Below the pieces are notes generated by a model. That model had not been told where the DNA came from and did not search any database. It saw only the letters and a list, made by a program, of their open reading frames with translations. The position numbers and the translations under genes were made by a program. From NCBI GenBank assembly GCA_016098155.1, contig JAAAJB010000293.1, positions 1-43,207 on the forward strand: a stretch of 43,207 bases of DNA, written 5' to 3'. Numbering within the stretch: position 1 is the first letter of the stretch; each line of letters starts with the position of its first letter. The stretch is from Actinomortierella ambigua. Its lineage: Eukaryota > Mortierellomycota > Mortierellomycetes > Mortierellales > Mortierellaceae. This document shows, piece by piece, positions 30,870-41,087 of this stretch.

Positions 30870-31030
30870 AAAAAAAAAGAGTAGCTTAGGCAGTTGTCAA
30901 GCCTCGTCCGTGAAAAACGAGCACACTGACTCGACACCTACGCCCGCTCCGTTGAGCAGATTAGTCCTCCTACAAGCCCATCTCTATAGTAGAGCATTCG
31001 CTACTGGTTCAACGCGTACTATGCCTTCAT

Positions 31031-31039
31031 GTATAAAAG
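31031..31039 (+). promoter_or_regulatory. TATA-like box (TGTATAAAAG)
   Basis: A good TATAAAA element about 205 bp upstream of the ATG of the small secreted protein at 31238. The spacing implies a leader of roughly 150-180 bases if it is used. Confidence 0.35.
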
Positions 31040-31237
31040 ATGGAGACCATCTCGTCAATTTGATTCGATATCACGAAAAAAAAACTGCAACACCTCCACT
31101 CACAACAACATCTACTCAACCTTACAATACAATCCTCCAAGTATGGTGGTTGAATCTGGATCCTTCATTCCTAAAGTTCGGTGTAACAAGTCGAAACGCT
31201 AATCAAGATTGTTGGCTGTTCATTTCTTCCTCATAGT

Positions 31238-31504
31238 ATGGTCAAGCTCGCTTCTGCTCTTGTTGCCCTCGTTTCAGTCACGGTCGCCGTAATGGCCGAG
31301 AGCGGTTCTTGGTGCAACAGCCCTAAAAATGAACAATTCTGGGGTCAGGCCTCCGCCGAATGCTGCAGACCTAACGGTGGAGGAATGGGTTCGGACCGCC
31401 GCTGCTATGGACTTGCGGGGCACGATGCCCAATGCAGGAACTTTTACGCCTGCTGTATCACTCTGTGGGGCAGTAACAACAAGGTCACCGACGGCTGCTA
31501 CTAG
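31238..31504 (+). CDS. Small secreted protein with eight cysteines (88 aa)
   Basis: Single exon. Residues 1-20 form a signal peptide (MVKLASALVALVSVTVAVMA). The mature 68 residues hold exactly eight cysteines in the order C-x15-CC-x12-C-x9-C-x5-CC-x13-C, ending GCY. This cysteine order (C-CC-C-C-CC-C) is that of hydrophobins, but the first spacing is longer than usual and the loops are hydrophilic (SPKNEQFWGQASAE; RPNGGGMGSDRR), so I do not call it a hydrophobin. A disulfide-stabilised extracellular protein is likely. AATAAA occurs at 31557-31562, about 55 bp after the stop. Function unknown. Confidence 0.8.
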   Translation: MVKLASALVALVSVTVAVMAESGSWCNSPKNEQFWGQASAECCRPNGGGMGSDRRCYGLAGHDAQCRNFYACCITLWGSNNKVTDGCY

Positions 31505-32299
31505 AGGCGGTTGGTTGTCTACACCGTTGGGTGACTGACATCATGTCCTTATGTAGAATAAAAGTGTCTACAGAGAGGTACTATATAGCAACCAAACTAT
31601 GAAAAGAAAAAGTTGATTCTGGTTAACAGTTTTCGATGTGGAAAGGTTGTGTGGGAATGCACGGGCGAGTGCCATGTCCTTCTCCTGCTAGAGCACCAGT
31701 TTTCTCAGCCACTACGTGATGCCGACCCACTTGGGTAATGGCGTCTTGTCACCTATCTCCACTTCATCCGTCACCCCCACCACTCCCTGTGCTCTCTTAC
31801 AGCCGCTGTGTCGTTGAATCACAGGAATTGTGCTGTGTCCTGACCTGGATCTTCAGGAAAATCAAAGCGTGAGCCAGAGCAATAAACCCTGTCTCTCCCC
31901 CCCCCCTTGCTCACGACTGGAAGATTGGCGCATCCCTCGTGAACACGAGTGAGCTGACTGGGCTCGTGCTTTTAAAAAATGCTCAGCGCAACTCAGGCCT
32001 CCATCGAGACACATAGGCCTCCCTTCCCAACGGTAAAATTCACTTGCAAGGCGAAAGCAGGTGCTGTCTGCATAGGTGTTGTCACAGGTCCCTCAGCCTC
32101 GCCCCTCGCCCCTCGTCCCTGCTTGCTCCTTCTTTCGTCTTCTTCACCATGTCCGTCATGGTCACACTGAACGCAAGAGCCTTTGCCTTCAGTGGTACAG
32201 GAATCTTTGTCGTCTTCGACGCCTCCTTTGTTGTCTTCTCTGCGCCTCCTCTGTTGCCTCCTCTGTTGTCTCTTCCGCTACGTCCTTCGTCGTGTTTAC
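31505..32299. other. Intergenic
   Basis: Contains the 3' flank of the 8-Cys gene (AATAAA at about 31557). Between 32100 and 32300 both strands carry open frames (plus: hydrophobic, TC-rich; minus: KTTKIPVPLKAKALAFSV then MVKKTKEGASRDEG). Neither can be assigned, although the minus frame is the more protein-like. Confidence 0.35.
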
Positions 32300-32841
32300 A
32301 CCCGCCGGGTGTCTAATCAGCTTCAACGCTCGTATGAGTACGATCGGATATGGTGTGTAGAGCGTGAAAAATTCCTGCGGCTGAACGACGGAGGTAATGT
32401 CAATTGTTCCGACCACCTCCTTCTCACGGAGGAGCTACGTCGAGCATCTAAAGAGACTTGAACGGCCTCAGATGCTCCACCAGGAAGGCGTGCAGGAGTA
32501 CGCTATCTTGGACGGCTTGAAGACCTTGGCTGTTATACTGGCGCTGCTGATGTCGACGGTTCACATCGGAGATAAATAGCGGAAAGAACAGAAAGCAGAG
32601 TAGCTGTGGTAAGCATCATGCTTCGCAAACTCATCTCGCACTATGCCTTATAGGCGACTGGTATCCGCTGAATTCGTCCTGGCTGACAATATCCTCGGCG
32701 GGCATCGTACCCAAACTCACAAAGTCAAAATTTTCCGTCTTCATTGCGTCCGACTTTGTTGTCGTTGCCTACGGCGAAAGAAAATTGAGTTTGCCTTCTC
32801 TACTCCAACAGTTTGTTATCGGATTCCTCATCGTTGACGAA
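32300..32841 (+). pseudogene. Fragmented coding-like region, family unknown
   Basis: Plus-strand pieces look protein-like but lie in different frames: VYTRRVSNQLQRSYEYDRIW and LLLTEELRRASKE, then HQEGVQEYAILDGLKTLAVI, and, after a possible 45-bp intron (GTAAGC at 32609 to TTATAG at 32653), DWYPLNSSWLTISSAGIVPK with VFIASDFVVVAYGERKLSLP ending in GFLIVDE. The last piece is the most convincing. A TGA separates some parts. I read this as a broken gene, or a real one whose introns I could not resolve. Confidence 0.3.
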
Positions 32842-34302
32842 TAGACCATCGAGCTCAACACTGACTTTTTGACTATATAGGCCGTGTTCACTATGAGTGT
32901 CCATTGTTTGGATGAGGGGATGAAGGCAAAAAGAGTGAAGTGTTAAGATTTCAGTTTCCTTGGTTTTCATGACCAGAAGTGTGAATCACCATTCACCAAA
33001 AGCATGCAATATGCCACCATTGATAATCGAGGTTGAACTGACAGGACGACGAGGCGGGTCCAGCACGCAGTTCAATGTTGTCCAGTTTTTCTGTTGATCA
33101 GAAATTTTTGTTGTTCACACAATTTATGCGAGGGTGTTCGCGAGGAGTGAGATATAACTTTTACCATAGTTTATTATGGCCTGGGGGAATTGGTGTTGAA
33201 GAGGTGGGAAGGAGATGGTGTCCAGTTTTCACAGCTGGGACAGAGACAACGCGGTAAATACAGGTATCCTGGTTGTGCTTCACACCCATGCGGTTCCCCC
33301 CTCCCGCCGATCTGCATTCTACGGCAGGTGTGCAGCGGCTGTACGATGATTTTGATGCTAATCCCAGGAGAGCAATGTCCTCTCAACTCTAAATTGCAAC
33401 CGCCAACTCTCCCGACATAAAGATGGCGGTGCATGTGTGCCTTTCCCTCTCCCGAGACGCAGGAATCTCCTATCGTATGTAGGGTGAAGGTCGTCCTTTC
33501 ATTACTGCCTATTTTTCTCAGATTCCACCTGTTCCTAAGAGGGTGGAGGCTTGTTCGCCTACGCAGTTTACAACGATTCGGTGTCTGAAATTAGAGGCAG
33601 GGCAAGCAAGCAAGCAAATATTGTCACCCACCAATTCAAATCGAGAGAGAGCCCAGTCTTGCCCTCGATGTCGGGCGTAACTCGCCAATGTTTGAGGGGG
33701 GGATGAAGGTGGGAGGGAAAGTGAGAGGGAGAGTGAGAGGGAAGGAGAGTGACAAGAAAGTTGCCTGCTGAAGAAAGGGTTCTCCTTCTGATGACAGTGC
33801 AAGTTTCTTGGTCGGGCGCTGAATACGATGTTCCACAACGTAGTCTGGCTGTGGTAAAAAAAATTCTCATGCCCGACTCTCCCTTGTTCCACTGTGGGGA
33901 TGCCATTTGTTACTGTTTCTGCCCCCCACCTCATATAGAGCAAGCAGCGACACCCGAGGCTCTTTTCACAACTCTTTCATTCTTTCCTCCACGTAAGCCA
34001 TCGATCCCTCTCTCTGTGGTTGCCACAGTCCATCCCATGTCTGTGTTCAGTATGTACCCTTTGACGGTTGTTTGTTCTTGGATGGGACTACCTGGGCTGG
34101 CTGGCTGGTCTCTCTAGCCACACCCAATTGCATTTGTTTTAAAAAGTCGAGGCTGGTTGGAGTGAGTCCAAATAGAGATCATGCTCCCCCAATTCAAAAT
34201 TCTTTCCTCCCCGTCCCAACATAGCAGTCCGTTAAGGTTGATCCCGTCTTCAGTCTCCCTCTTTTCCTTTCTTTCTTTATCTTTTCTTTACTTCCCGTTT
34301 CT
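32842..34302. other. Intergenic, upstream of the glycosyltransferase gene
   Basis: No firm gene. A plus-strand frame at 33749-34117 (MTVQVSWSGAEYDVPQRSLA, then VVKKILMPDSPLFHC) is mildly protein-like but lacks other support. Minus-strand frames here owe their length to GA/CT-rich sequence (about 33715-33755). Confidence 0.35.
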
Positions 34303-34337
34303 TCTTCTTCTTCTTCTTCTTCTTCTTCTTCTTCGTC
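34303..34337. repeat. (TTC)n microsatellite
   Basis: Eleven or so TTC units in a row. The poly-glutamate or poly-leucine frames across it are repeat artefacts. Confidence 0.95.
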
Positions 34338-34405
34338 ATTGTCACGCACAAACTCACGCTTCAAAGAGTCTCTACACCAAGTAACAGCCAACTTGCCAGG
34401 TACAA

Positions 34406-34520
34406 CCACACACACACACACTCTCTCTCTCTCTTTCTCTCTTTCTCTCTCACTTTCTCTCTCTCTCTCCCTCTCCCTCGCCCTCTCTCTCTTTCTCTCT
34501 ATCTCTCTCTCTCTCTCTGA
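34406..34520. repeat. (CA)n/(CT)n compound microsatellite
   Basis: About seven CA units followed by roughly 95 bp of CTCTCTTT/CTCTCTCC units. It lies 170-280 bp upstream of the glycosyltransferase ATG, so it is probably in the promoter or 5' UTR. Confidence 0.92.
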
Positions 34521-34688
34521 GACTTGCAGCCAACTAACCACTATTTGTCTATTTCTCTTCCATTTGTATACTTCTCTTCCAACGGACGTTTAGCAGGGAT
34601 TGACGCTTCGACTCCTCACTGGGACCCCACCCATTCACTCCCACCTCCTTCCTCTTCCTCCCCCTCTCCTCTCCTCTATCGATAACAA

Positions 34689-35501
34689 ATGTTTCAGATC
34701 AATCTCATGGGAGGAGCAACGCTGTCAAGTGTTAAACAAAAACTCGGCTGGATACCCTGGAACCACTGGAAGAAGGCGCTTCTCACCCTTGCCGTCGTGA
34801 CAATCATTCTCAGCTCGGTCATGATCATTCAGGTCGAATACTATACCTGGAGGAACCGGCTGGATCTTGAAGTCGACGGCCTCAACATGCTCACACCAGG
34901 GTCGTCATCAGCGCGCCCGCCCACCACCACCAAGTATGGCATGTACATGTATCTCGGATGCACCGCCAGTCCGTTTGCGTCGGTTCTCTGGCATGTCACC
35001 CAGGCGGTCAAGGTCTGTGACGCCTCTAGCTCGGATCGGCTGTGTGACGTCAAGACGCAGAGGGATTACCCCTACGACGAGCTTGCCTACAAGGCTCGGG
35101 AGTGGCTTCTCTCGGACCGCTTCTCTCAGATGCTGGACGAAAACGAGGTCATTATCAAGCTAGACGACGATACCATTGTGTCCAAGGATGCCATCGACGG
35201 CTTGGTCGAGGAGTTTGTCAGGGCGGATTGCAAGTTTGCAGGCGTCATGCGTCTGTCGAACGGCCTGTTTTGGAGCAACGGACCCTTGTTCTTGATCAAG
35301 GCCGATTACTTGAAGCAGCAGCTCCGGGAAAACGGAAAAGAACTGCAATACCATCGAAAGGCTGAGGATGTCCAGATGTCGGCCATGCTTAATCTCCGGG
35401 ATCACAAATCCGTCTGTAATATCGACGTCAATGCCTTCAAGCATCGGTACTATGAGGACAGCCGCATGATTATCCGCTACAAGCCCTACGTCAAGTGCTA
35501 G
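34689..35501 (+). CDS. Type II membrane glycosyltransferase, Galactosyl_T (GT31)-like, 270 aa
   Basis: Single exon. A short cytosolic N-terminus (1-29) with KK before a transmembrane anchor (about 30-49, ALLTLAVVTIILSSVMIIQV) and a lumenal domain indicate a Golgi-type II protein. The lumenal part contains VIIKLDDDTIV (Asp159-161, the DxD metal/nucleotide-sugar motif) and AEDVQMSAML, comparable to the EDV motif of beta-1,3-galactosyltransferases. The protein is shorter than typical GT31 enzymes (about 330-400 aa) and I do not see a clear N-terminal R-x-A-I-R-x-T-W motif, so donor and acceptor are uncertain. Likely role: protein or lipid glycosylation in the secretory pathway. The ATG starts the frame just before the anchor. 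Confidence 0.8.
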   Translation: MFQINLMGGATLSSVKQKLGWIPWNHWKKALLTLAVVTIILSSVMIIQVEYYTWRNRLDLEVDGLNMLTPGSSSARPPTTTKYGMYMYLGCTASPFASVLWHVTQAVKVCDASSSDRLCDVKTQRDYPYDELAYKAREWLLSDRFSQMLDENEVIIKLDDDTIVSKDAIDGLVEEFVRADCKFAGVMRLSNGLFWSNGPLFLIKADYLKQQLRENGKELQYHRKAEDVQMSAMLNLRDHKSVCNIDVNAFKHRYYEDSRMIIRYKPYVKC

Positions 35502-37681
35502 AAAAAAACCCCACTCCCACTTTTTGTATTTATATAAAAATACCTAATGCCAGCCTTTGTGTGTATATACCCACAAGTACTGTTCGTACCAACAAGGCAC
35601 AAAGTGTGATCCTTTGAGATTTTGTGCATCCATACCATGAACAACATCAAAGAAACAAGGCATTGTTGTGGGCAAGCTAAACCAAATTAGGCATCTGCAA
35701 GTAAAAAGAAAGCATGAGTATCTACCAAAGGCATTCTGGTGAGGGATGGCAAGAAAAGAAAATGAATCGCATGGCATATCACATCGATAATTGTAGCGGG
35801 AGAAAGAAAAGCGGCATCTTTCCATGATTCTTGGTACAATGTAGAGCCAAAAAAAAAAAATTAAAAAAAATGTTGCACAATCCATTTTATTTCTTGTCAT
35901 TGGCGACCAGTAACCAAATAGCCGTCGATAAATACGGCCAGGGCACCATTGTCATGAAAGATCTAAGTCCCATTGGAGTTCTCGCACTGAATAAAAGCGC
36001 ACCAGCGTAACTGACTTTTTTTCTTTTTTTTAACAATCCCGATGAAGACTGTTCCGCCTTGGTCTATCTCGATAGCCGACCAATGTCACTTTTCTACCCT
36101 TAGTTTCGATCCAGAGTACCGACATTGTGATGCTGGTCCTGAACGTCACAGTGGCCACAGATATACTCCGTTTGTTGTACAGTTGTAGAGGAGGGTACAT
36201 CGCAGTTGTTGCTGTTCTTTCGTTGCCGAGGCGACGATGGACGTTTGTGTTGCTCTCTGCGGCGACGACTTGATCTTTTTGGCTAACAGTTGGTCGTTAT
36301 GTCCACATGCAGGTCTCTGTCGCTGTTCCATCTAATAAAAAAAAAAAAAAGCCAGGCAGTGTCCGTCCAATGTTACTCCGGATGCCCCTCCCTGCCTGTC
36401 ACATTTCAACCTGACCGGAATGCAAGCATTTCGTGCAACATGAATGTAGAGAGACAGAGATCCTCCTCTCAAGGACGGTGGCATCGTCGAGTTTTCTATG
36501 GTTGTAGTTGTTGCCTCAGGGAGACGATTTCCATGGATGATGGGAAGTTGGAGACTTGTCAAAGAGAATAATGTTTTGTCATTTTGATGCACGCCAAATT
36601 TATATAATACATCATGTCGGAGACTCAATTTGAGACACTCAAACCCCCCCCCCACACGGGAGAGGAACAAAAGGGTTCTCCTTCCACTCACTCAGAGGCA
36701 AAGACTTCTTGACACAGTCGGGTGCCATGGTACCCTTGCTTACCCCGATGCTGTGCTTGTTTAAAGCCTGGCCCAGTAGCCCACTGACACCCTGCATAGG
36801 CACTCAGTCACGGCCACCCTCCTTGTATGCCGGATGTTGTTGGATTTCAGCACCTCTGGGGCAACGGGAAAAGAAGAGGGCCCGTATGTCAGTAAAAAAG
36901 AAACGTCGATCTCAGCTCACCCTCCTCTCCGTTCACAGCCTCTCTTCTCCTCTCAGTCTATTACTCACCTTCATGGGTCACGATTGCCGGCGTGCGCGAT
37001 GCAACTTGGCCACGGCATTCCATTCTTCTTTTTTGAAAATTCAGTGGATACCACAGGAAGTGGAAAAAGAGAAGGTGAAGAGGAAAAAGAGGTAGAGAGA
37101 GGATATCCTTTGAGAGAAAGAGTAGGAGCGAGGGGAAACGAGAGCTAAAGAGAATGAACAGAGGCTACAGAAACAATTCAGTCAATAGGGCGAGCCCAAC
37201 AACCAGCATCAACTAGCCAGCAGTTGTGAGATGCGCAATATGATCGTGAAGACAGTGTGGGGCACGCACAGAGCGTCGTTCTGTATTGCATGTGAGCCAT
37301 GTGAGGTGCAGGGAATGAATCGAGAGACCATTGGCATGAACTTGCTCGTTCATCACCCGCCATGGCAAAGTTGGTCGAGTAACATTGTCGGGACACTGTC
37401 TTTGTTGGAGTGTGCGCCAGAATGGTGGGGGTGGGGGGTGGATACACAGACGTTGGTGCGCATGCATACAGATTATTTTCCAAAGGAAGGAGCTCTCACG
37501 TTCTGTGCAGGGTCCAACTCAAACGTTCTCTACCGTGTGATTTTTTTCTCCACATTTGCATAGTGAAAGGGTCTGAATAAACAATAGAGGTTTCTTTACT
37601 CGCTTGCTTCACAGAGAGACAGCTATGTACAGACCCACAGATCAAGTGGATGGAGTGGTGGAGGTGAGGGTGTCAAGGCAG
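35502..37681. other. Intergenic, about 2.2 kb, no firm gene
   Basis: The 3' flank of the glycosyltransferase is followed by overlapping weak frames. The minus strand at about 36032-36290 is open in more than one frame (for example TAMYPPLQLYNKRSISVATV, and in another frame an ICGHC pair), and 36332-36691 minus contains PEATTTTIENSTMPPSLRGG. None has splice or domain support. A-runs occur at about 35849-35870 and 36337-36350. Confidence 0.35.
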
Positions 37682-37855
37682 CTAATAGACCTTGTGGCTG
37701 ACATGGTGGCGGATGCTGGGATCGGTCCTCAGCTTGTGGAAGCCGGTGAATACACCAAAAGCAACGCCGCTGGACACAAACGCAACAAGAGGAAAGACAT
37801 CCTTGGGCGGCTTGAGGCCCCTCGAGGCCTGTTGGAGGAGTTTGGCAGTGTACAT
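37682..37855 (-). CDS. B12D/NDUFA4 (MLRQ)-like small mitochondrial protein, 57 aa
   Basis: The minus strand from the ATG at 37855-37853 to the TAG at 37684-37682 encodes a 57-residue protein. A basic, amphipathic start (MYTAKLLQQASRGLKPPKD) is followed by one hydrophobic segment (about residues 21-40, VFPLVAFVSSGVAFGVF) and a short C-terminal tail with KLRTDPSIR. This is the layout of the B12D/NDUFA4 family: single-span inner mitochondrial membrane proteins tied to respiratory complex IV or I. The TDP-x-[VIL]-R tail is characteristic. Opposite-strand frames over it are shadows. No intron is needed. Confidence 0.8.
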   Translation of the reverse strand: MYTAKLLQQASRGLKPPKDVFPLVAFVSSGVAFGVFTGFHKLRTDPSIRHHVSHKVY

Positions 37856-38312
37856 GGTTGGAGGAGAGAGGGTAAGAGAGATAGATAGTGGAAGAGAGAA
37901 GAGAGAAGAGAGTGAAAGAGAGTGAGGGTGAGAATGTGTCTGTGTGTGTGTATGATTTTATCTGCATTTCTTGTGTGGGGAAAGGAAATGTGGCCACCAT
38001 TATCATGTACAGGTTTTGGTTGGCACAGATTCAGATGATCGCTTCTGACGTCTCTCGCTCGTAATCGTGCATGATCGGCAGTTTGTCACAAATTCCCGGG
38101 CATCGTGTAAAGCCATACAAATCACAATATCGTACTATTTTCTTAGTACAGGTAGAAGGTGCTACCTCAAACAGAACCTGGCTGTCCAATCGCGGACGTC
38201 TCCTGCTATGGATGTTCCACACCACCAGCACATGATGAGAGGCCCAGCGTCTCAAGCGGATTTGTCGGAATGCGCCAGTCCGTTGCGCACCACAGGCCCG
38301 CACTTGTGCTAG
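37856..38312. other. Intergenic: B12D-like gene promoter
   Basis: The first 150 bp (GA-rich on the plus strand, then GTGTGT at about 37938-37952) should be the leader and promoter of the minus-strand B12D-like gene. The frames at 38031-38339 on both strands are protein-like enough to hint at an unresolved 5' exon of the next gene but cannot be assigned. Confidence 0.35.
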
Positions 38313-39067
38313 TTTTTCTGTCAGGTGAGCTGCAAACACCTCGCGGATCGCTATGAGATTGCAAGAGACTTGGATCCCATGGCGCTCCTTCCAGTTGTTG
38401 CAGATATGGTAATGCTCTTCACCGACTGCCTCATCTTTTCACCGACAAAGCTGCCCCGTTAAAGAAGCATATGTGTTCTCTCACCATATTTCCCATCCTG
38501 ATTACCGACGACTGAACATTGTGCACACGAACACCCAACTTCGCTCAGATGGTAGTGGTAGGCGGCCTTAGCTACTACATCCACATCGAAAACAGCAATG
38601 GGTCCAAGTCCACTTCGCTACCAGCCGCTGACGACTTCAGATTCTTCTATTGCCTCTCCCAGACCCAAACGACGGTCATCGACGGCCAGTTTGGAGGCAC
38701 CACCCAAGCTTGCGATTACACAGGTAGCTACGCCTCTGAGACTGGAAAAATCGCCTACAATTTGTGGGTCGACAACGTCTCCTTTTGGCCGAGCCCTTCT
38801 TTCGTGTTGGTAGACAATGCAACTAGCAGTACCAGCACTGAGCATCCTCTCAAACGGCCTGCAAAATATACAATCACAAAACTGAGCTCAGTTTATAGCA
38901 AATATAGTACGTTCAGAACGTGTACTCACACATGTGTGCGTGCCCGATTCCTTTCATCCGGTACTCTTGAGAATCATGCAACTCTAGATTTGGACCCTCT
39001 ACAGCCTACAAGCTCTCCATACCAATGTGAGCTTCAAGCAACCCCGGAATTGAGGGCGATGATGTAG
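38313..39067 (+). CDS. Spliced gene of unknown family (5' end unresolved)
   Basis: Two coding pieces join in phase 0. The piece ending at 38408 (CKHLADRYEIARDLDPMALL, then PVVADM) has a GTAATG donor at 38409, and the second exon starts at 38549 after GCTCAG (MVVVGGLSYYIHIENSNGSK). The second part continues with DDFRFFYCLSQTQTTVIDGQ, FGGTTQACDYTGSYASETGK and AYNLWVDNVSFWPSPSFVLV, a beta-rich, Cys-containing style that resembles an extracellular domain. Residues after about 38880 lose this character, so the true stop or another splice may come earlier than the TAG at 39065-39067. No start codon or signal peptide exon was identified, and the frame is closed at 38310. It may be a real gene with missed exons or a relic. 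Confidence 0.45.
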
Positions 39068-39311
39068 CTGGCAAGAACAGGGGTTCTGCCTTTGTTTAAA
39101 AAAATGGTCATTGCGATAAGCTCCAGACCTATCCATCTTTATCTTTACGTTGGCATCATACTAATGGATATTAAGGATATGAAAATAAGAGTACGAATGC
39201 GGATATGGTAGGTGGGTAGGAGTGAAAGGGGTGAAACAAAAAGAATGGAAAGAGGGAAAAGGCTGTGCGAAATATTGAACAAGACTAGTCTTGAAAGATT
39301 GCAGACTTGCT

Positions 39312-41087
39312 TCATTGGCCAAGCTGTTCAGGGACACTTTTGGCGCGCTTGGCGATCCACGACTTTATACCAAATGGAAGACTCTTAAGCGGGCCGATCC
39401 CTGTTACCGCTTGGTGGAACGAGTCCATGGTTTTGTCGAGTACTCTTCCGGGTCGCTTTGAGCGGTCGATGGTCTGATCCCAATCAACGTCCTTCTCGAT
39501 CTGCTTCATGTAGGCATCGATGCGGGGGTTCAAGACCTTGCTGTTGAAGACACCCTTGGTGATGGTGAGGAGAATATCCTCGAAATACTTGTTGATGTCC
39601 TTGTTCAGGTAGATGAGCTTGCTCACCACCGGAGTGTTGTCTTTCTTTTCGCGCAGGAATCGCCCATAGTTCCGATAGGTTGTGTCAACGTCCTTGTGGA
39701 CGGAGGTACCGAATGTGTTGTCAAAGTCGGTGGGGAGAAACTGCCATACCTGGAGTTGCGGGTTGAAGTACATAAAGTAGTTGTTGCCTCTCCACCAAAA
39801 GTTATCCCATGCACCGGTCAGGTACTCGACTGCCATTGCCTTCAAAAAGCCATCCAGATCCATGCGCTGCTTCCAGTAGTCGATGCCTCCGGCGCTGTTG
39901 GGATCCCAGTTTCGAACGGCTTTCATAAAGGCGATAAACTGCTTCATCGGCTCTTCTGGGGGATTGTTGCCAAGGATCTTGTTTTGGTAGGTCTCGGGTT
40001 TGTAGTCGACACTGAGTTTGCCTTTGAACTTCATGGTAGCATGGTCGCCGGAACGCATCTTGAAAAACGAGCCCAATTCACTCTTGTTCTGAATGGCTCC
40101 GCGGTGAATAGTATTCATAAGGTATGGCACATCAATGTCCTCGACCATAAGGTACAACCCATGTGGCTCGCCATTGACATAGACACGCACATAGCTCGCC
40201 TGGTACGACGGCACACCGACCGAGTTGAGGATATCCACATACAACCTTTCGTGCATCATGCTCTTATCAGGGTATTCTGCGCGCAGCTTGATGATGGGTC
40301 GATTAAAAAACGTCTCTCCCTTGTTGACATCAAACGCGATGCCTAGCGACACCTTCTGGTACTTGCGGGAGCCATGACCTGATGTCTTGAGCTTGACATT
40401 GGCCGCGGAATAGATGGTGTCTGCGTTGATGAACCTGAAGCCTGCATCCACCGCCTGACGTTGATCATCCATTGGGTTGTCTAGCATGTCCGCAAAAGTG
40501 TCTGGATCAACTGTGATGTGGATTGTGGCTACCTGGGAGCTGTCAAAGACCTTCGAAGGCTCCGCAAGGGTGTCTTCATAAACCTGCTCGATCGCAGGAA
40601 TGTTGGTGATGGTGTTGTCACGGTCAAAAAACTCGTTCGGGGTGACCTTAGCGTGCTTATCAGCGAGGTGGCGCTGAAAGGCTTCACGAGACACCACCTG
40701 TTTTTTCTTGGAGAGCTGCACATAGCGATAGCCTGAGGAGGCAGAGACACCAGCGATATTGGCTGACCATAGAGGGAATGTGTCTGCAGAGGTTTCTAGG
40801 TGGTGAAGCTTCTTGTTGATCTCGACGGCAAAAGTATTGCTTTCGGTATCAGGGAAGCCAATGACATTGAAGGTCACTGTAAAAGTATGGCAGGTGCTGC
40901 GTGAGTGGTTGTGTGCGTGTCTTACAGCAGAACTATTTGTTGCGATGGAGAGCTACGCGGGATACCCAGTTACTCGTGCGCCACCGCGTGGATGCGGGGG
41001 ATTAGAAAGAAGTTGGAGGGGGGTCTTACCGTCGGCGAATGCATTAGAAGCTATGGAAAGAAGGCATAAGAGGGTGGTGATGCGCAT
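39312..41087 (-). CDS. CotH-family secreted kinase-like protein (two exons, 540 aa)
   Basis: Exon 41087-41030 encodes a signal peptide (MRITTLLCLLSIASNAFA, then D). A G|GTAAGA donor and a TTTTACAG acceptor (40877-40882) join it in phase to exon 40876-39312, starting VTFNVIGFPDTESNTFAVEI. The body shows the CotH kinase fold markers: KLKTSGHGSRKYQKVSLGI, FNRPIIKLRAEYPDKSMM, ASYVRVYVNGEPHGLYLMVE and DIDVP, FFKMRSGDHA, and VWQFLPTDFDNTFGT, where DxDNT is the likely metal-binding site. CotH proteins are atypical kinases of spore coats and fungal cell surfaces. Mucoralean members are surface or secreted proteins. Here the C-terminus (SVPEQLGQ) lacks a Ser-rich GPI region, which suggests a secreted soluble form. 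The canonical start of the large frame at 40877 is not an ATG; the spliced model supplies one. Confidence 0.93.

Noticed and set aside
31238..31504. Calling the 8-Cys protein a hydrophobin
   Set aside because: The cysteine order fits, but the first spacing is 15 and the loops are hydrophilic, so only the resemblance is reported.
34181..34593. Frames across the TTC and CT repeats
   Set aside because: Poly-Leu/Ser and poly-Glu/Arg translations of microsatellites.
39696..40346. 216-aa plus-strand frame
   Set aside because: Antisense shadow of the CotH gene.
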